From: Saccharina japonica | Lineage: Eukaryota > Sar > Phaeophyceae > Laminariales > Laminariaceae | Assembly: GCA_008828725.1 (NCBI GenBank) | Contig: MEHQ01000078.1 | Coordinates: forward strand, 335,200 to 399,199 | Length of the DNA: 64,000 bases | Direction: 5' to 3' | Shown: positions 32,101 to 40,789 of the stretch, in pieces | How the letters are laid out: each line of letters begins with the position of its first letter | How positions within the stretch are numbered: position 1 is the first letter of the stretch | Made by a program: the position numbers and the translations under genes | The notes under the pieces: model-generated | Databases searched by the model: none | What the model saw: only the letters and a program-made list of their open reading frames with translations | What the model was told of the DNA's origin: nothing

Positions 32101-33865
32101 ATAGTATGTACAGTATCTTATATTTATATTGATGTCGACGTAATGATGGTTATGGTATTGGTAACAATCTTGATAAACGATGGGAGTGATTATGTTGATG
32201 TATTCGTGCATTGATGGTGATAGTGATGGTATCGATAACGATATTTATGTTGGTTATGGGCCCTTTAGGGCTTGTTCCGTGTCACGATGGGCTACGCGTG
32301 GAGGGCATTCGCGGTTGTCGTCGGGATGCGAGAAATGCCGGCTGCTTCTGCCTTAATGATATTCTAGATATTTACGGGAAGATGTATGATCTGTATGATC
32401 TGTATGATCTGTATGATCTGTATGGTTTAACTCACGTTGCCGGGGTTGGAGCTGTACTGCACAGATCCTGCACAGCATATCATACCGGCAGGTTAGGATC
32501 TATCTGTAGATGATCTATCTGTAGATGATCTATCTGTAGATGAACTATCTGTACACTACCGGCCCTCTCACAAGAAAGTGCCCCACAAGAAACTCAGCCT
32601 AAAAATTACGGGGGAAATAAGAAAGTCGACAGCGATTATACTGAAGTTAGTGTGGGACACACTCCTTTCTAAAATAAGAAAGTCAGCCTAAGCCCGATTT
32701 CTGGTTTCTTATGAGCGGGCCGGTGCTGTAGATGATGAACTATCTGTAGATGAACTGTCTCCCGTGAGGAGTCTTGTTGATGATGATCATGATGACATGG
32801 TGGTATTTAGTAAAAACGATCTGAGATCGAGGATTTGGTCACATCTCGTCTTTTGCAAGGTGTGTATTGTGGTATACACTGGTGATAATGCTAATTGTAC
32901 TGGTGTTGATGCTGTGGTGGTTGATTGTATATACTACTGGCGATGGTGGGGGTGGTGATAGCGATGATAACGATCATGTGATAATTGTGTAATGAAGGTA
33001 ATGATATTGGTACTGATAATGATACGGGTATGATAATGCTAATGATACTGGTATGATAATGATACTGATAATGATACTGATATGATACTGATATGATACT
33101 GGTATTATCCTGTTATGGTACTGATAATGGTACTGGTATTATACTGGTATTGTTACTGATAATGATACTGATAATGATACTGATAATGATACTGATAATG
33201 ATACTGATATTATACTGATATGATACTGATACTGATAATGATACTGGTATGATACTGAAAATGACACTGGTATGATACTGACATGCGCTCGACTCTCCCT
33301 CCCTCCCTCCTTCCCTCTACCATCTTGCTGATTGCTGCTGGTGCTGCCCCTTGGGTTGGTTCACAACAGGATGAGCTGGGTGATTTTCATCACATGGACT
33401 AGCACGGTGTTTGGGTTGCTGTGGTCCGTCTACCTCTGGCTCATGTCCAGGCAGCCCCACCTCCCCCCCGCCCGGCCCCACACCATCGGCACCGGCACGC
33501 TCGACCTCGCCTCCGGTAGCGCCCTGGGCTCCGGGCCCGCGGGGGGCGGCGCATCCGACCCCTTCTCAAGCAGACCTCTAGATGGAGTTCCAGGGGGCGT
33601 TATGAGGGTAGGGGCTGTTGAGCCGGCGTCCCCGTGGCGGGAGAGCGTGAGGAGCCTCGTCTTGTTCGCGGCCGTGTTGGGGTTTCTACCGGCTTGGAAG
33701 CCTTTGTCTGGGGCGTCGACGCTACCGTCTCTGTTGGGGCCCGCCGCGCTGGCCCTGATCGCCATGTTTGCCGGATTGACGGTGCAGATGGTGCGCCTCC
33801 CGGTGTTGTGGTACGACCGGTGTAAGTTTTTGTGGGCGATGGAGAGGGAGGGGTTGTACGGGTGA
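18790..33865 (+). CDS. GT8 glycogenin-like glycosyltransferase, membrane-bound
   Basis: Visible exons: 18790-19266, 24778-about 24861, 25057-25186, 26251-26350, 27221-27311, 29469-29663 and 33370-33865. Phases match across exons 3-4-5 and across 6-7. The start MRTCILSLLAGTVLSGMA is a signal peptide or anchor. Residues 85-137 (AYAAVLMDDHDRGIRTLGQS onward) match the first strand-helix of GT8 enzymes. AWALTEYTRVILLEDNMLV with NIDDLFE is the metal-site region. STSLIVLEP and QGFLNSY are the later GT8 blocks. The last two exons encode about four membrane helices. GT8 enzymes transfer glucose, glucuronate, xylose or galactose from nucleotide sugars in the secretory pathway or on glycogenin. Odd: the expected D-x-D reads EDN, and the segment after QGFLNSY is not found. 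The substrate is unknown. Confidence 0.85.
19415..19680 (-). repeat. R1 element (reverse) and TACCAGGTAC words in GT8 intron 1
   Basis: 19585-19670 is R1 on the minus strand (CAGAACTGAAAAAAATGTCC ... GTGGGACCAGTTCTTAAGG). TACCAGGTA-type palindromes cluster just before it. Confidence 0.6.
19975..20400 (+). repeat. Tandem duplication with CTG runs
   Basis: Two copies of about 190 bp sharing CGACGGGATGCGTGGATCGG, CCCTCTCCACCCCTCT, CACACAGCAGCAGCCTAAAC, a (CTG)n run (about 16 and 9 units) and CTCACAGCGCAGCACCTCC. Confidence 0.75.
20401..21414. other. GT8 intron 1, mostly unique
   Basis: Short CTG runs (20640-20690, 20930) and a GCCAGGCGACC duplication (20970-21015). The minus-strand frame across it is likely non-coding. 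Confidence 0.35.
21415..21590 (+). repeat. Dispersed repeat, copy 2
   Basis: Matches 4335-4510: GAAGGCACGAACGCCTCCG, CGACCCCGGATCAGAGTGG, GGACAGGGCGAAGCTGATAT. Confidence 0.6.
21790..22110 (+). repeat. R6 dispersed repeat (TTTCTTA / CAGGCTGACTTTC)
   Basis: Repeated CTTTCTTA and GCCGACTTTCTTATTCTGGG words with inverted partners. Relatives at 32565-32725, 40620-40790 and 59650-59925. Confidence 0.5.
22111..23560. other. GT8 intron 1, nothing recognised
   Basis: An A-rich tract with AAACGAAA-type words at 22620-22920. No exon seen. Confidence 0.35.
23565..23745 (-). repeat. R7 dispersed repeat
   Basis: GTTACGGGGGACCATAGTAA to ACATAGGCCCACCCGGG: inverted ends, with the GGTTTTCGGGTCCATTGTGG core shared with 7190-7345. 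Confidence 0.6.
24010..24510 (+). repeat. Dispersed repeat copy 3 and GA-rich tract
   Basis: 24010-24150 matches 4335-4510. 24360-24510 is nearly all purine (GGGAGAGAGGGAGGG words). Confidence 0.55.
24778..24861 (+). CDS. GT8 exon 2 (3' end uncertain)
   Basis: Follows acceptor AACCCCGCAG. Starts in phase 0 with APGILVETEAEAGKPRGD. In-frame phase-0 donors are possible at 24849, 24861 and slightly later; the choice cannot be made from sequence alone. It bridges exons 1 and 3 in the right phase but has no family hallmark. Confidence 0.5.
25057..25186 (+). CDS. GT8 exon 3, metal-site region
   Basis: After a T-rich tract and TTCTTCAG. Encodes LQVLAHAAAWALTEYTRV, then ILLEDNMLVMENIDDLFE, and ends in CSGVCA plus one base at GCAG/GTGCGG. 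Family members have L-D-A-D at the position of LEDN. Confidence 0.85.
25190..25570 (+). repeat. Tandem units with GTAGGTCTACTGGACAT
   Basis: Five to six imperfect units of about 60-70 bp: GTAGGTCTACTGGACATGAA, TCAATATGCATACTTGA. It starts just after the exon 3 donor of the GT8 gene. Confidence 0.7.
25800..25945 (+). repeat. GGTGTT microsatellite-like tract
   Basis: GGTGGT/GTTGTT/GTTGGT triplets, uninterrupted for about 130 bp. Confidence 0.85.
25946..26130. mobile_element. R4 MITE, truncated copy
   Basis: ATGATCGGGCTCCTTAACCC, TAGGCCATGGGATTCTTCATC, AGGGCTCCTCAAG and ATGGTGCACCTCTACCGTAG follow the order of the R4 elements at 45345 and 55385. Confidence 0.55.
26251..26350 (+). CDS. GT8 exon 4
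   Basis: Acceptor TACAAACAG. Two bases complete an Ala codon with exon 3, then MQQAEVVSTSLIVLEPDD. Ends ACAG/GTGCGC in phase 2. The GT8 block usually reads N-S-G-V-M-V-L-E-P; here the Asn is Ser. Confidence 0.82.
26540..26830. repeat. ATTCGATA / TACCTGGTA array
   Basis: ATTCGATATTCGATA, GTCGATGT and TACCTGGTATTCGA words in irregular tandem order. A relative is at 54990-55380. Confidence 0.7.
27045..27130 (+). repeat. R1 dispersed element
   Basis: AACCCCTTAAGAACTGGTCC to AGTTCTGAATGGGTTAAC, close to the 2528-2615 copy. Confidence 0.7.
27221..27311 (+). CDS. GT8 exon 5
   Basis: Acceptor GCACTTTCCAG. Encodes FSNDFQGFLNSYLAGFETC and ends NPSLQ at CAG/GTGAGG, phase 0. It matches the GT8 DQGFLN block, with Phe before QGFLN instead of Asp. 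A closer AG (27239) would bring in a stop. Confidence 0.82.
27315..28080 (+). repeat. GGTGTT satellite, about 760 bp
   Basis: Runs of GGTGGTGTTGGTGTTGG with rare GGG and AGTAGTG variants. It begins within a few bases of the GT8 exon 5 donor. Long Thr/Asn frames on the minus strand are artefacts of it. Confidence 0.9.
28385..28700 (+). repeat. R2 fragment plus R11 repeat
   Basis: 28385-28480 is R2 (TGGTTAAAACCCAACG, GTAGGGATGCGAGGG). 28520-28700 is R11, with GTAAAATATGGAAACAACG, TTGGAGGTGTCTCTA and CTCGAAAGGGATGCG, found inverted at 58480-58790. Confidence 0.6.
28835..28835. other. Single ambiguous base (N) in GT8 intron
   Basis: One of two Ns in the window. It sits between GT8 exons 5 and the membrane exon, where family sequence is missing, so it may mark a collapsed gap. 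Confidence 0.5.
29469..29663 (+). CDS. GT8 C-terminal membrane exon
   Basis: Acceptor GCTGCTGTAG, donor CCCCG/GTGAGA. Encodes NVLWVLFVWLSFVSAALVAR, a membrane helix, then a Ser/Gly-rich, basic loop. The phase matches the next exon at 33370. A broken second copy lies at 30371-30589. Confidence 0.6.
30371..30589 (+). pseudogene. Second, shifted copy of the GT8 membrane exon
   Basis: Same splice sites (GCTTTAG/ and CCCCCG/GTGAGA) as 29469-29663, but the helix frame of copy A meets TAG early here. The frame that stays open is out of phase with the last exon at 33370. Either a decayed duplicate or an assembly copy with errors. Confidence 0.6.
31710..32270 (+). repeat. GATATT satellite
   Basis: (GATATT)n with ATTGATAATGATA variants over about 500 bp. 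It encodes Ile/Asn or Ile/Asp repeats in all frames; not a gene. Confidence 0.9.
32365..32560 (+). repeat. GATC-rich family copy
   Basis: (GATCTGTAT)4, TTGCCGGGGTTGGAGC, CATACCGGCAGGTTAGG and TAGATGATCTATCTG units. Confidence 0.65.
32565..32725. repeat. R6 dispersed repeat
   Basis: Inverted words: CACAAGAAACTCAGCC / AAGAAAGTCAGCCTAAGCCC with TTTCTTATGAGCGGGCC. Confidence 0.5.
32985..33290 (+). repeat. GATACTGATAAT minisatellite
   Basis: About 25 units of GATACTGATAAT or GATACTGGTAT, ending about 80 bp before the last GT8 exon. Confidence 0.85.
33370..33865 (+). CDS. GT8 last exon, membrane domain
   Basis: Acceptor TCACAACAG. One base completes an Arg codon, then MSWVIFITWTSTVFGLLWSV (helix), a Gly/Pro/Ser-rich loop, SLVLFAAVLGFLPAW (helix), and GPAALALIAMFAGLTVQM (helix), with a stop at 33863-33865. 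Multi-pass tails on GT8 proteins suggest Golgi or ER residence (inference). Confidence 0.7.
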
Positions 33866-34679
33866 CGGGGGACAGGACCCGATGGAGGAGGTCGAGGAGG
33901 AGGTCATGGTCACGCTTGCGGTGAGGGTGGTGGCGGCTGCGACTGCGGCAGCAACAGCGGCGACAGCGGCGGCGCAATACATAAAAGCGGTAGGATAGGT
34001 GGGGTAGGTGGCATACCCGTATACGGTAGTCAAGGTGAACACACACGCACCCTCCTCCCCCTGCAACGAACTTGCGGAGCCGAGTTTCCCCACACCCAGC
34101 GGGACACCCACCCGCCCACTATCGAAAAAAGGTGGCGGTGGGTTCATCTCCGTCGAGGCCGTTCCACAGACGCAGCGCTGGGCGTTTTGTGCTCTTCCCC
34201 GTTGTCGAGAAAACCGGCTGCAAAAAATTCGCCCGAGAGGGGTGTTGTCTTACTCTAAGCGTTTTTTACGGTAAATATATTATTTTGCCGTCATTTTACC
34301 TTTCTTTTTCCGCTTTTCTCCATCTATTCCTCCATCCTCCCCCCCCCCTCCCTCCCGCCCCTCACCCCTCTAATATTTCCGCCTCCTTCTGTTGTGATAT
34401 TTGCTGTGTGTGAGTGTGTCGGTGTGTCGGTGGGTGTGCGTGTGTTTTTTCGTTTGCGGTTGTTATTTTTGCTCTTTTTGTGTTGCGTGTTTCTTTTTTT
34501 CTTGATGTACGTACGTAGCGTTTTTTTTTTCTTCTTCTTTTTTTTCTGACATGTTTTTTTCTTGTTTTGGCGACAACTACTACGTACGGTGTTTCATTTT
34601 GGGGCCCAGGTATATAGCACCAGTAGCGCCCGAAACACTACATGTGCGTATGGGGTGAACGCCTATGATAGCAGTACGA
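33866..34679. other. GT8 3' flank, T-rich
   Basis: GC-rich to about 34250, then T-rich and GTGT tracts (34430-34580). No clear poly(A) signal or gene. Confidence 0.4.
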
Positions 34680-35260
34680 GTAATACATGACAGTCGTAGT
34701 GGTCCCTCTATAGTGCCGGTGGTCCCTTTATAGTGCCGATTGCCCGCTTATAGTGTAGTGCCTATGGGATCGCTTGGCACAGACGGGATTAACCAGTGTG
34801 GCAGTGTGTGGAGTAGTATCATAGTGCCGGCTGCCGCTATACAGATTGAAACAAAAAATAACGACAGCTGTGACGTCGAGGGTTTCGTCGAAACTCATCT
34901 TTGCAAGCTGCGTGGGATACTTCGATCGCCCGAACTACGCACGTATATACGGGTTTTGAGGGGAACCAAGTTGCCGCTAAATATGGTGTCCTATCAAAAT
35001 CGCTCGGCACAGATGGAGTTGACCAGTGTGGTAGTGTGTCGAGTAGATAGTGCCGGTTGGCGCTACGTATAGTACCGGTACTGCTGTTGGCTGGCGCATA
35101 CCGGCACTATACAGGGACCGGCACTATATAGGGACCATTGCTGCACCAGGTACGTATAAAAAGGGCTGCTTTAAAGTCGCAGTGGTCCCTATATAGTGCC
35201 GGTATATATGCACCAGCCAACAATACCGGCACTATAATAGCAACAACCGGCACTATTACT
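34680..35260. repeat. R5 foldback: GGTCCCTATATAGTGCCGG
   Basis: GGTCCCTCTATAGTGCCGGT units at the left are met by their reverse complement at 35100-35250. In the middle lie GGCACAGACGGGATTAACC and TGTGGCAGTGTGTGGAG, which are also in 48215-48690. Confidence 0.65.
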
Positions 35261-35654
35261 GTACAAGGCTGCCTTGCGCGCGTGTCGTTAACGCCTTCTA
35301 GTGGTTGATAGCGGGGGCCACCACATTCGTCACCCCCCCCCACCTCTAATCACCCCTTTACCGGCAGTAGGGTCGCATCGTGGTGGCATTAGGGGCGGGG
35401 GAGATATCATGTTTAGGGGGGGGAAGCAGTTGAGGCTTGCGGTTCCTCGACGCATCGTAGCGATTGGCGGGCCAGGCGTTCAAAAGATCGGTGTTAAAAA
35501 CGGCGCCGGGTTGCTGTGTAGGCGTGGCCGACGCCGCAGTCTCCTTTTTTTAGGGCTTTTGACCGCTCTTTCCTTTCCCCTGTATGAATGTCCCCCGGCA
35601 GGGCTTGTTGCTGTATTGTGGAGCGGTTTCGGGTTGATCCCAAACCAACCGTGT

Positions 35655-35975
35655 AGCGCTTACCTCGGACAGATGATCGATTTACGCCTCTTTTTATTTA
35701 TGATACTCGTAGATGTTTCAGGGGAGATGTATTCCTGGTATTTTTTGCGATGTACGGTGCATGATCTTGTATGCTCTAGTTCATGTTAACCGAGGGGGGG
35801 GGTGAGAGCCGCATCATCTGCATGATCTAGCGCATATTTTCCTTTGTTGGGATCTGTACTATATAGACCCTATCCCAATATATCATAATTGCAAGTTAGG
35901 ATCTGGATGATCTATCTGTAGATGATCTTTCTGTAGATGATATATCTGTAGATGATCTATCTGTAGATGATCTGT
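35655..35975 (+). repeat. GATC-rich family copy
   Basis: GTACGGTGCATGATCTTG, GGGATCTGTACTATATAG, CATAATTGCAAGTTAGG and (TGATCTATCTGTAGA)4. Confidence 0.6.
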
Positions 35976-36174
35976 GGGACGTGTGCAAGGGTGCCATACC
36001 TGTGGACTAAAAGGGATGCTGCGCGCGTACCTGGTACGATGTATGTACGACTAACCCTGCTGCACGTGAGTTTACATGTATGTATGTATAGGTAGTTTTT
36101 TGTGCCGGTGTCATTTCGTCCCTGCAATTGACTTTTGTTTTCATGACTCTTGATGTGTCAAGAACTTTTCAAAA

Positions 36175-36392
36175 TGTCACGGGTCGGGTCGGGTCGGGTC
36201 GGGTCGGGACGGGTCGGGACGGGACGGGACGGCTCGGGTTAGGTCGGGTCAGGTCAGGAGGTTATCTATCTCTCGCGGTGTCAAAATCTCGCGGATCGGA
36301 TCGGGTCGGATCGTGTCAGGTCACCCTTACCCGACCCGACCTGACCCGCGAGGGTTAACCCGACCCGTAAACAGCCCTGACTTGTTTAGCGC

Positions 36393-36429
<37 letters not shown>

Positions 36430-36430
36430 G
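36175..36430. repeat. GGGTC foldback and CTA microsatellite
   Basis: (GGGTC)n / (GGGAC)n at 36180-36270 with the inverted CCCGACCCGACC at 36330-36370. A (CTA)n run follows at 36395-36428. Confidence 0.75.
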
Positions 36431-36529
36431 GTAGTGGCTGAACTGTACCCTTGGCGATTTGAGTGGATTGATTCCACGCCCCCCGTAGGAGTCAGCGTTC
36501 CGGGCACAAAGCCGCGCGCGCTTGTGCGA

Positions 36530-36541
36530 CACGGCAATGGT

Positions 36542-36576
<35 letters not shown>

Positions 36577-36960
36577 TTGTTGCTGTCGTTGCTGTTGGTT
36601 GTGCTGTGTGCAGGCGGGAAAATTTCATCCCTCCAACGAATGAGTACCCCCCCACCCGCCGCCTCGTAGTTGGTGGTTTGGAGGGGCATGCCAGCTCGGT
36701 TCCCTCCCTCCCTCTCTTCCTCGCTTTGCGCGGTTCCCGGCTTCCTCGCTCCCTCCCAAGGGGTGCACTTAGTGTCGCTGTGGTTTCGATCATGCTTGTC
36801 ACGTTTTTTTGTACGTAACGCCTTGGGGGTTTGATTCACAGGGCTACATGGCGCGGTAGCCGGGGGGGCACTCACTCGCGTCATGCATGACCACCGTAGT
36901 CGGCGGGGGGGGGGTGGGGTACTCCCTTGTTGCTTGCCTTAGTCGTTTGACCATTGACCA
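36530..36960. other. CTG run and unique sequence
   Basis: (CTG)9 and related triplets at 36545-36605, then a GC-rich stretch without a recognised exon. R11-like sequence at 36905-36985. Confidence 0.4.
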
Positions 36961-36999
36961 CGTATCCCTTTCGAGACGGAGCACAGGGGGGGTGTACTC

Positions 37000-37400
37000 G
37001 ATATTCATGCATGGCCGTAGTCATATGACCGTAGGCCCCTCGCATCCCTACAATGCCGGGACAGAGCATGTCGGGTTTTCACCCGACCAGGCAGACATTG
37101 CCAGCACCAAACGCGAAGCGTCGTGAGGCGTTCGGCGAGTCGCATGAAGGGTGAGCTGCATCCTACTGAGAACTGCCTGTGAGGCGGACTTGCATATGGA
37201 TGACAGCTTCAACGAGTTCATTTAATTTCCGGTGTGTCCACTTCCAGAGACAGCAATGGGTATACTGTATAACTGCCCTGTGGGTGCCTGACCATAAGCA
37301 CTACGTGATGTGGGGGGGGGGCGTACTCATTTGTTGCTCGCCTTAGGTCATTTTGACCATTGACCACGCATCCATTTCGAGACGGGGGGGGGGGGGGGCT
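37000..37400 (+). repeat. R2 element copy with R11 fragment
   Basis: GCATGGCCGTAGTCATATGACC, GCGAGTCGCATGAAGGGTG and GGCGGACTTGCATATGGATG, as in 58850-59525, then GACCATTGACCACGCATCC (R11). Confidence 0.65.
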
Positions 37401-37451
37401 AGCCTTACTGTTATGTTGCCGTGAGATGTCTGCCTTGCCGTGAGGTGTCTG

Positions 37452-40400
37452 CCGGGTGCCTTGTGCCCTCTGGAGTGTTTTGTTACAGACGGTATACACG
37501 CCCCGGCCCATTAGTTCAGTCGCCTCTATACCTAGGCTTGACCCCTTTTTCCACTGCACGCAGCATTTATCCCACTCGAAGTTCATGGTATTTTAGTAGT
37601 TTTATGTTCCCCTTAAAGAGTGATTTGAGTGCAGGTTGTATGAATGGGATAGGGTTATAGGGTCTTTCATGGGGTTTTTATGTGTACGTTGGCGTCTTGT
37701 TTTTGTGAATGTAGGGGGGCGATTTTATCTTGTGGTTTGGTGTGATGGGGCGAGGTGAATGGGTGTGCTCTGCTCTTTTGAGTGCATCTCGCTCGCTCTC
37801 TCTCACACACACCCCGTTCTTTTATTTGTGTAGTGTATTCGATGGAGCCTTTATATTTTTTGTCTTTGGTATGTTGGTTGGAGATCAACGGTTGTTGATT
37901 GGAGGTCAACGGTTGTTGATTAGAGATCAACGGTTTTTGATCGGAGATCAACGGTCGGGATGTTGTTGGTGGCATCAATCAACCATGGTAATGCTAAATT
38001 AGTCGAATCTACCATTGTCTGATACAGGGCAAAAGGCCTTGTTGCAGCACTTTTCGGCCAAACTATTTATGACTCTCAACTGGCTCCTTAACCCTCTTGG
38101 CGACTTCAGCGGCGAAATTTTGGCACTAAAAAATTGACGATTACAGCGACGGCCACGGCAAGCACCACGGCACCACTCGCGACAAGACCCGCGGCAACAC
38201 CCGAGGCAACACCCGAGGCAAGGACCGCGGCTACAAACGAGGCAAGATCCGCGACCAGTCCCGTGACACGTACCGTGGAAAGACCCGCGGCACGGCAGAC
38301 ACCGCGGCAAGACCCGCGGCAAATACCACGGCATATGACCCACGACAAGTTCCGCGACAATACTCGCGGCACGACCCGTAGAAGACCCGTGGAAAGGCCC
38401 GTGGCAGGCACCGCAGCTAGACAGACCCCTGGAAAGATCCGCGGAAAGACCCACAGAAAGGTCCGCGGCAAGTCTTGCGGAAAGGTCCGCGGAAAGGCCC
38501 ACGGCCCAGGGCAAGTCCCACGGGCAGGTACCGCGGCAAGCCCCCACCTGGCACCCTGTTCCCATTTGGTCTTTTTGACCCCGCAGTGGGCCTGTCCCAT
38601 TTGGCACCCTGCTCCCACCCACAATACGCAGAGATATAATCAGCCCTCCGCAGGAGCCGCCGGAGGTCCACCTGACAGCCTCTTCCCATTGGGCCTTGCC
38701 GGGGATCTTTCCGAGGGTATTGCAGAGGGTGTTTCCGCTGGTGTTTCCGCGGATCTTTCCGCGGTGCCTGCCACGGGTCTTTCCACGGGTCTTTCCGCGG
38801 GTCATGCCGCGGGTCATGCCGCGGGTCATGATGCGGGTCTTTCCGCGGGTCATATGCCGTGGTATTTGCCGCGGGTCTTGCCGCGGTGAATCCCGTGGTA
38901 AATTCCGTGGGCCATTCCGCGGGCCTTTCCGCGGGCCTTTCCGCGGGTCTTGCCGCGGTACCTCCCGCGGTAAACACCGCGGGCCTATCAGCGGGTCTTT
39001 CCGCGGTACCTCCCGCGGTAATCACCGCGGGCCTTTCAGCGGGTCTGTCCGCGGGACTTACCGCGGGTATTTCCGCGGGACTTACCGCGGGTCTGTCCGC
39101 GGGAGTTACCGCGGGTCTTTCCGCGGGACTTTCCACGGGTCTTTCTGCGGGGCTTTCCACGGGTCTTTCCACGGGTCTTTCCGCAGGACTTGCCTCGGTC
39201 GTTGCCTCGGTTGTTTCCGCTGTGCTTACCGCGGGTGTTGCCGTGGTGTCTGCCGCGGGTGTTGCCGCGGTGCTTACCGTGGAGTGTCGTCGTTGACCAC
39301 CGGCCTTACCGTGGCATGCCGCGGTTCTTGCCGCGGAGCTTGCTTGCCGTGGGCCTTTGCTACACGGCAGTCGTTCTGCGGTATGCCATGGAAAATGCCG
39401 TGGGCTGCCGCACCACCCCGCGGAATGTCGTGTGGCAATGCCGCTGGCACTGCCGTGGCACGCCGCGGCAATGTTCGCGGCATTTCCGAGGCATGTCATA
39501 GCAACAATACCCGCGGAATGCCGCGAAATAGACAAAAACAAAATGTAAATCCCCAGTGGGGGGAGCTTTCTCTAGGTAACCGCGACTGACAGTTTCTGAC
39601 GGCACCCGGCTATGCGTCTGGCTGCGTCCCGCGTGCGGACTGCCTCTTCTTCGTCGCTACAGCGCTGACGAGACAACCCCTGCTATTATATACCTGTACC
39701 AGGTAGATGATTTTCCCTGTTAGATTTTCTTGAGGTAACATATGAAGCCCTCGCCGAATTAATTGTTTGCAGGGTTGGGCCACAGCACCAACTGCCTATC
39801 GGGAGTGCCGGGGGAGAACGTCTTCAGGAGTCACGGCATCAACAGACACGTGTGATACGTGCTATACTTCGAAGTATACGGTAGAGGTGCTCCGATTTTT
39901 TTCTGAGGGCTCTCACACGAGGAGCTCTATACTGATACTACGTAAAAAAAAACTGATTTGAACAATCCCATGGTCTTAACCCATTTAGAACTGAAAAACA
40001 CTATCCCACTCTAATTCCAAGCAGTTTGTCCCCAAATACATGGGACCGGTTCTTAACCCATTTAGGACTCCAGTCCCGATGTGGGGACAAAACACTTGGA
40101 ATTAGAGTGGTTTGTCCCCAAAAAGGGACTGCAGTCCTAAAAGGGTTAAGGGGTAAGGGTATACGCGAAAGCCATATTGCCCAAAAAAAATTATGATACT
40201 CCGACGATTTTGGGTTAAGGAGGCGTTACTACTATTAATAGGTCGTTCAAAAAACGTTTCAGCCCAAAAAAGGTATACCTATACCTCTATCATAGCACGC
40301 GTCAACATCAATCACCAAAAAAAGGTACAGTACCAGGTACCTGGTACGTTTTTTTTTTTTTTTTCTATTTTTTATGGCTCTCCCCCGCCCAATCGAAGAG

Positions 40401-40620
40401 GCGACGCGCGGCGGGTTTTACTACTGTAGCTATTATCGACGCGTTACTTTTGGCTGGAAGCTTTTTTTTTAAAATGAACGGGGCTTCCCTTAACCCAAAA
40501 AACGTTTGGGAAAAAAAAAAAACGTTTTTTTGGTGTTAATGTCGGCAATTTTTTTCATTTTCTATTGTGTTAAGCCATGGGATGTTTCATCGGTGTAGCA
40601 ACTTTTTATTTTTATTTTTT
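37452..40620 (+). repeat. Segmental duplication, copy A
   Basis: Matches copy B (43372-47130) in order: CCGGGTGCCTTGTGCCC, GGGTTATAGGGT, ATCAACGGTTGTTGAT tandem, the CCGCGG palindrome, ATGCCATGGAAAATGCCGTG, GGCTATGCGTCTGGCTGCG, GGTTGGGCCACAGCACC, the R1 element and GGTCGTTCAAAAAACG. Copy A lacks three insertions present in B. Confidence 0.9.
38130..39300. repeat. Palindromic CCGCGG array, copy A
   Basis: Left arm (38130-38540) is built of CCGCGGAAAGACC / CCGCGGCAAGACC units. Right arm (38700-39300) is the reverse complement (GGTCTTTCCGCGGGTC). The spacer carries CACCCTGTTCCCATTTGG. Long Arg/Gly or Leu/Ser frames in every direction result from the unit. Confidence 0.85.
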
Positions 40621-40789
40621 AAAATATATATAAGAAATAAGAAACACTGGAAAAACTACAAGAACATAAGAATCATCACATATATAAGAAATGCCGTATA
40701 TGTTGCTGATGAGGGCACACAAAATAACACTTTGAGCCTGGAAGCCAAATTGAAGTTTCTTATCAGCGGGCCCCCACTGTTTCAATATC

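Noticed and set aside
35301..35789. 162-codon frame with hydrophobic stretches
   Set aside because: It runs into a GATC-family copy and has no splice or start context that supports a gene.
38417..39541. 374-codon Ala/Arg/Pro-rich minus-strand frame
   Set aside because: All frames stay open because the CCGCGG unit lacks stops; it is a repeat artefact.
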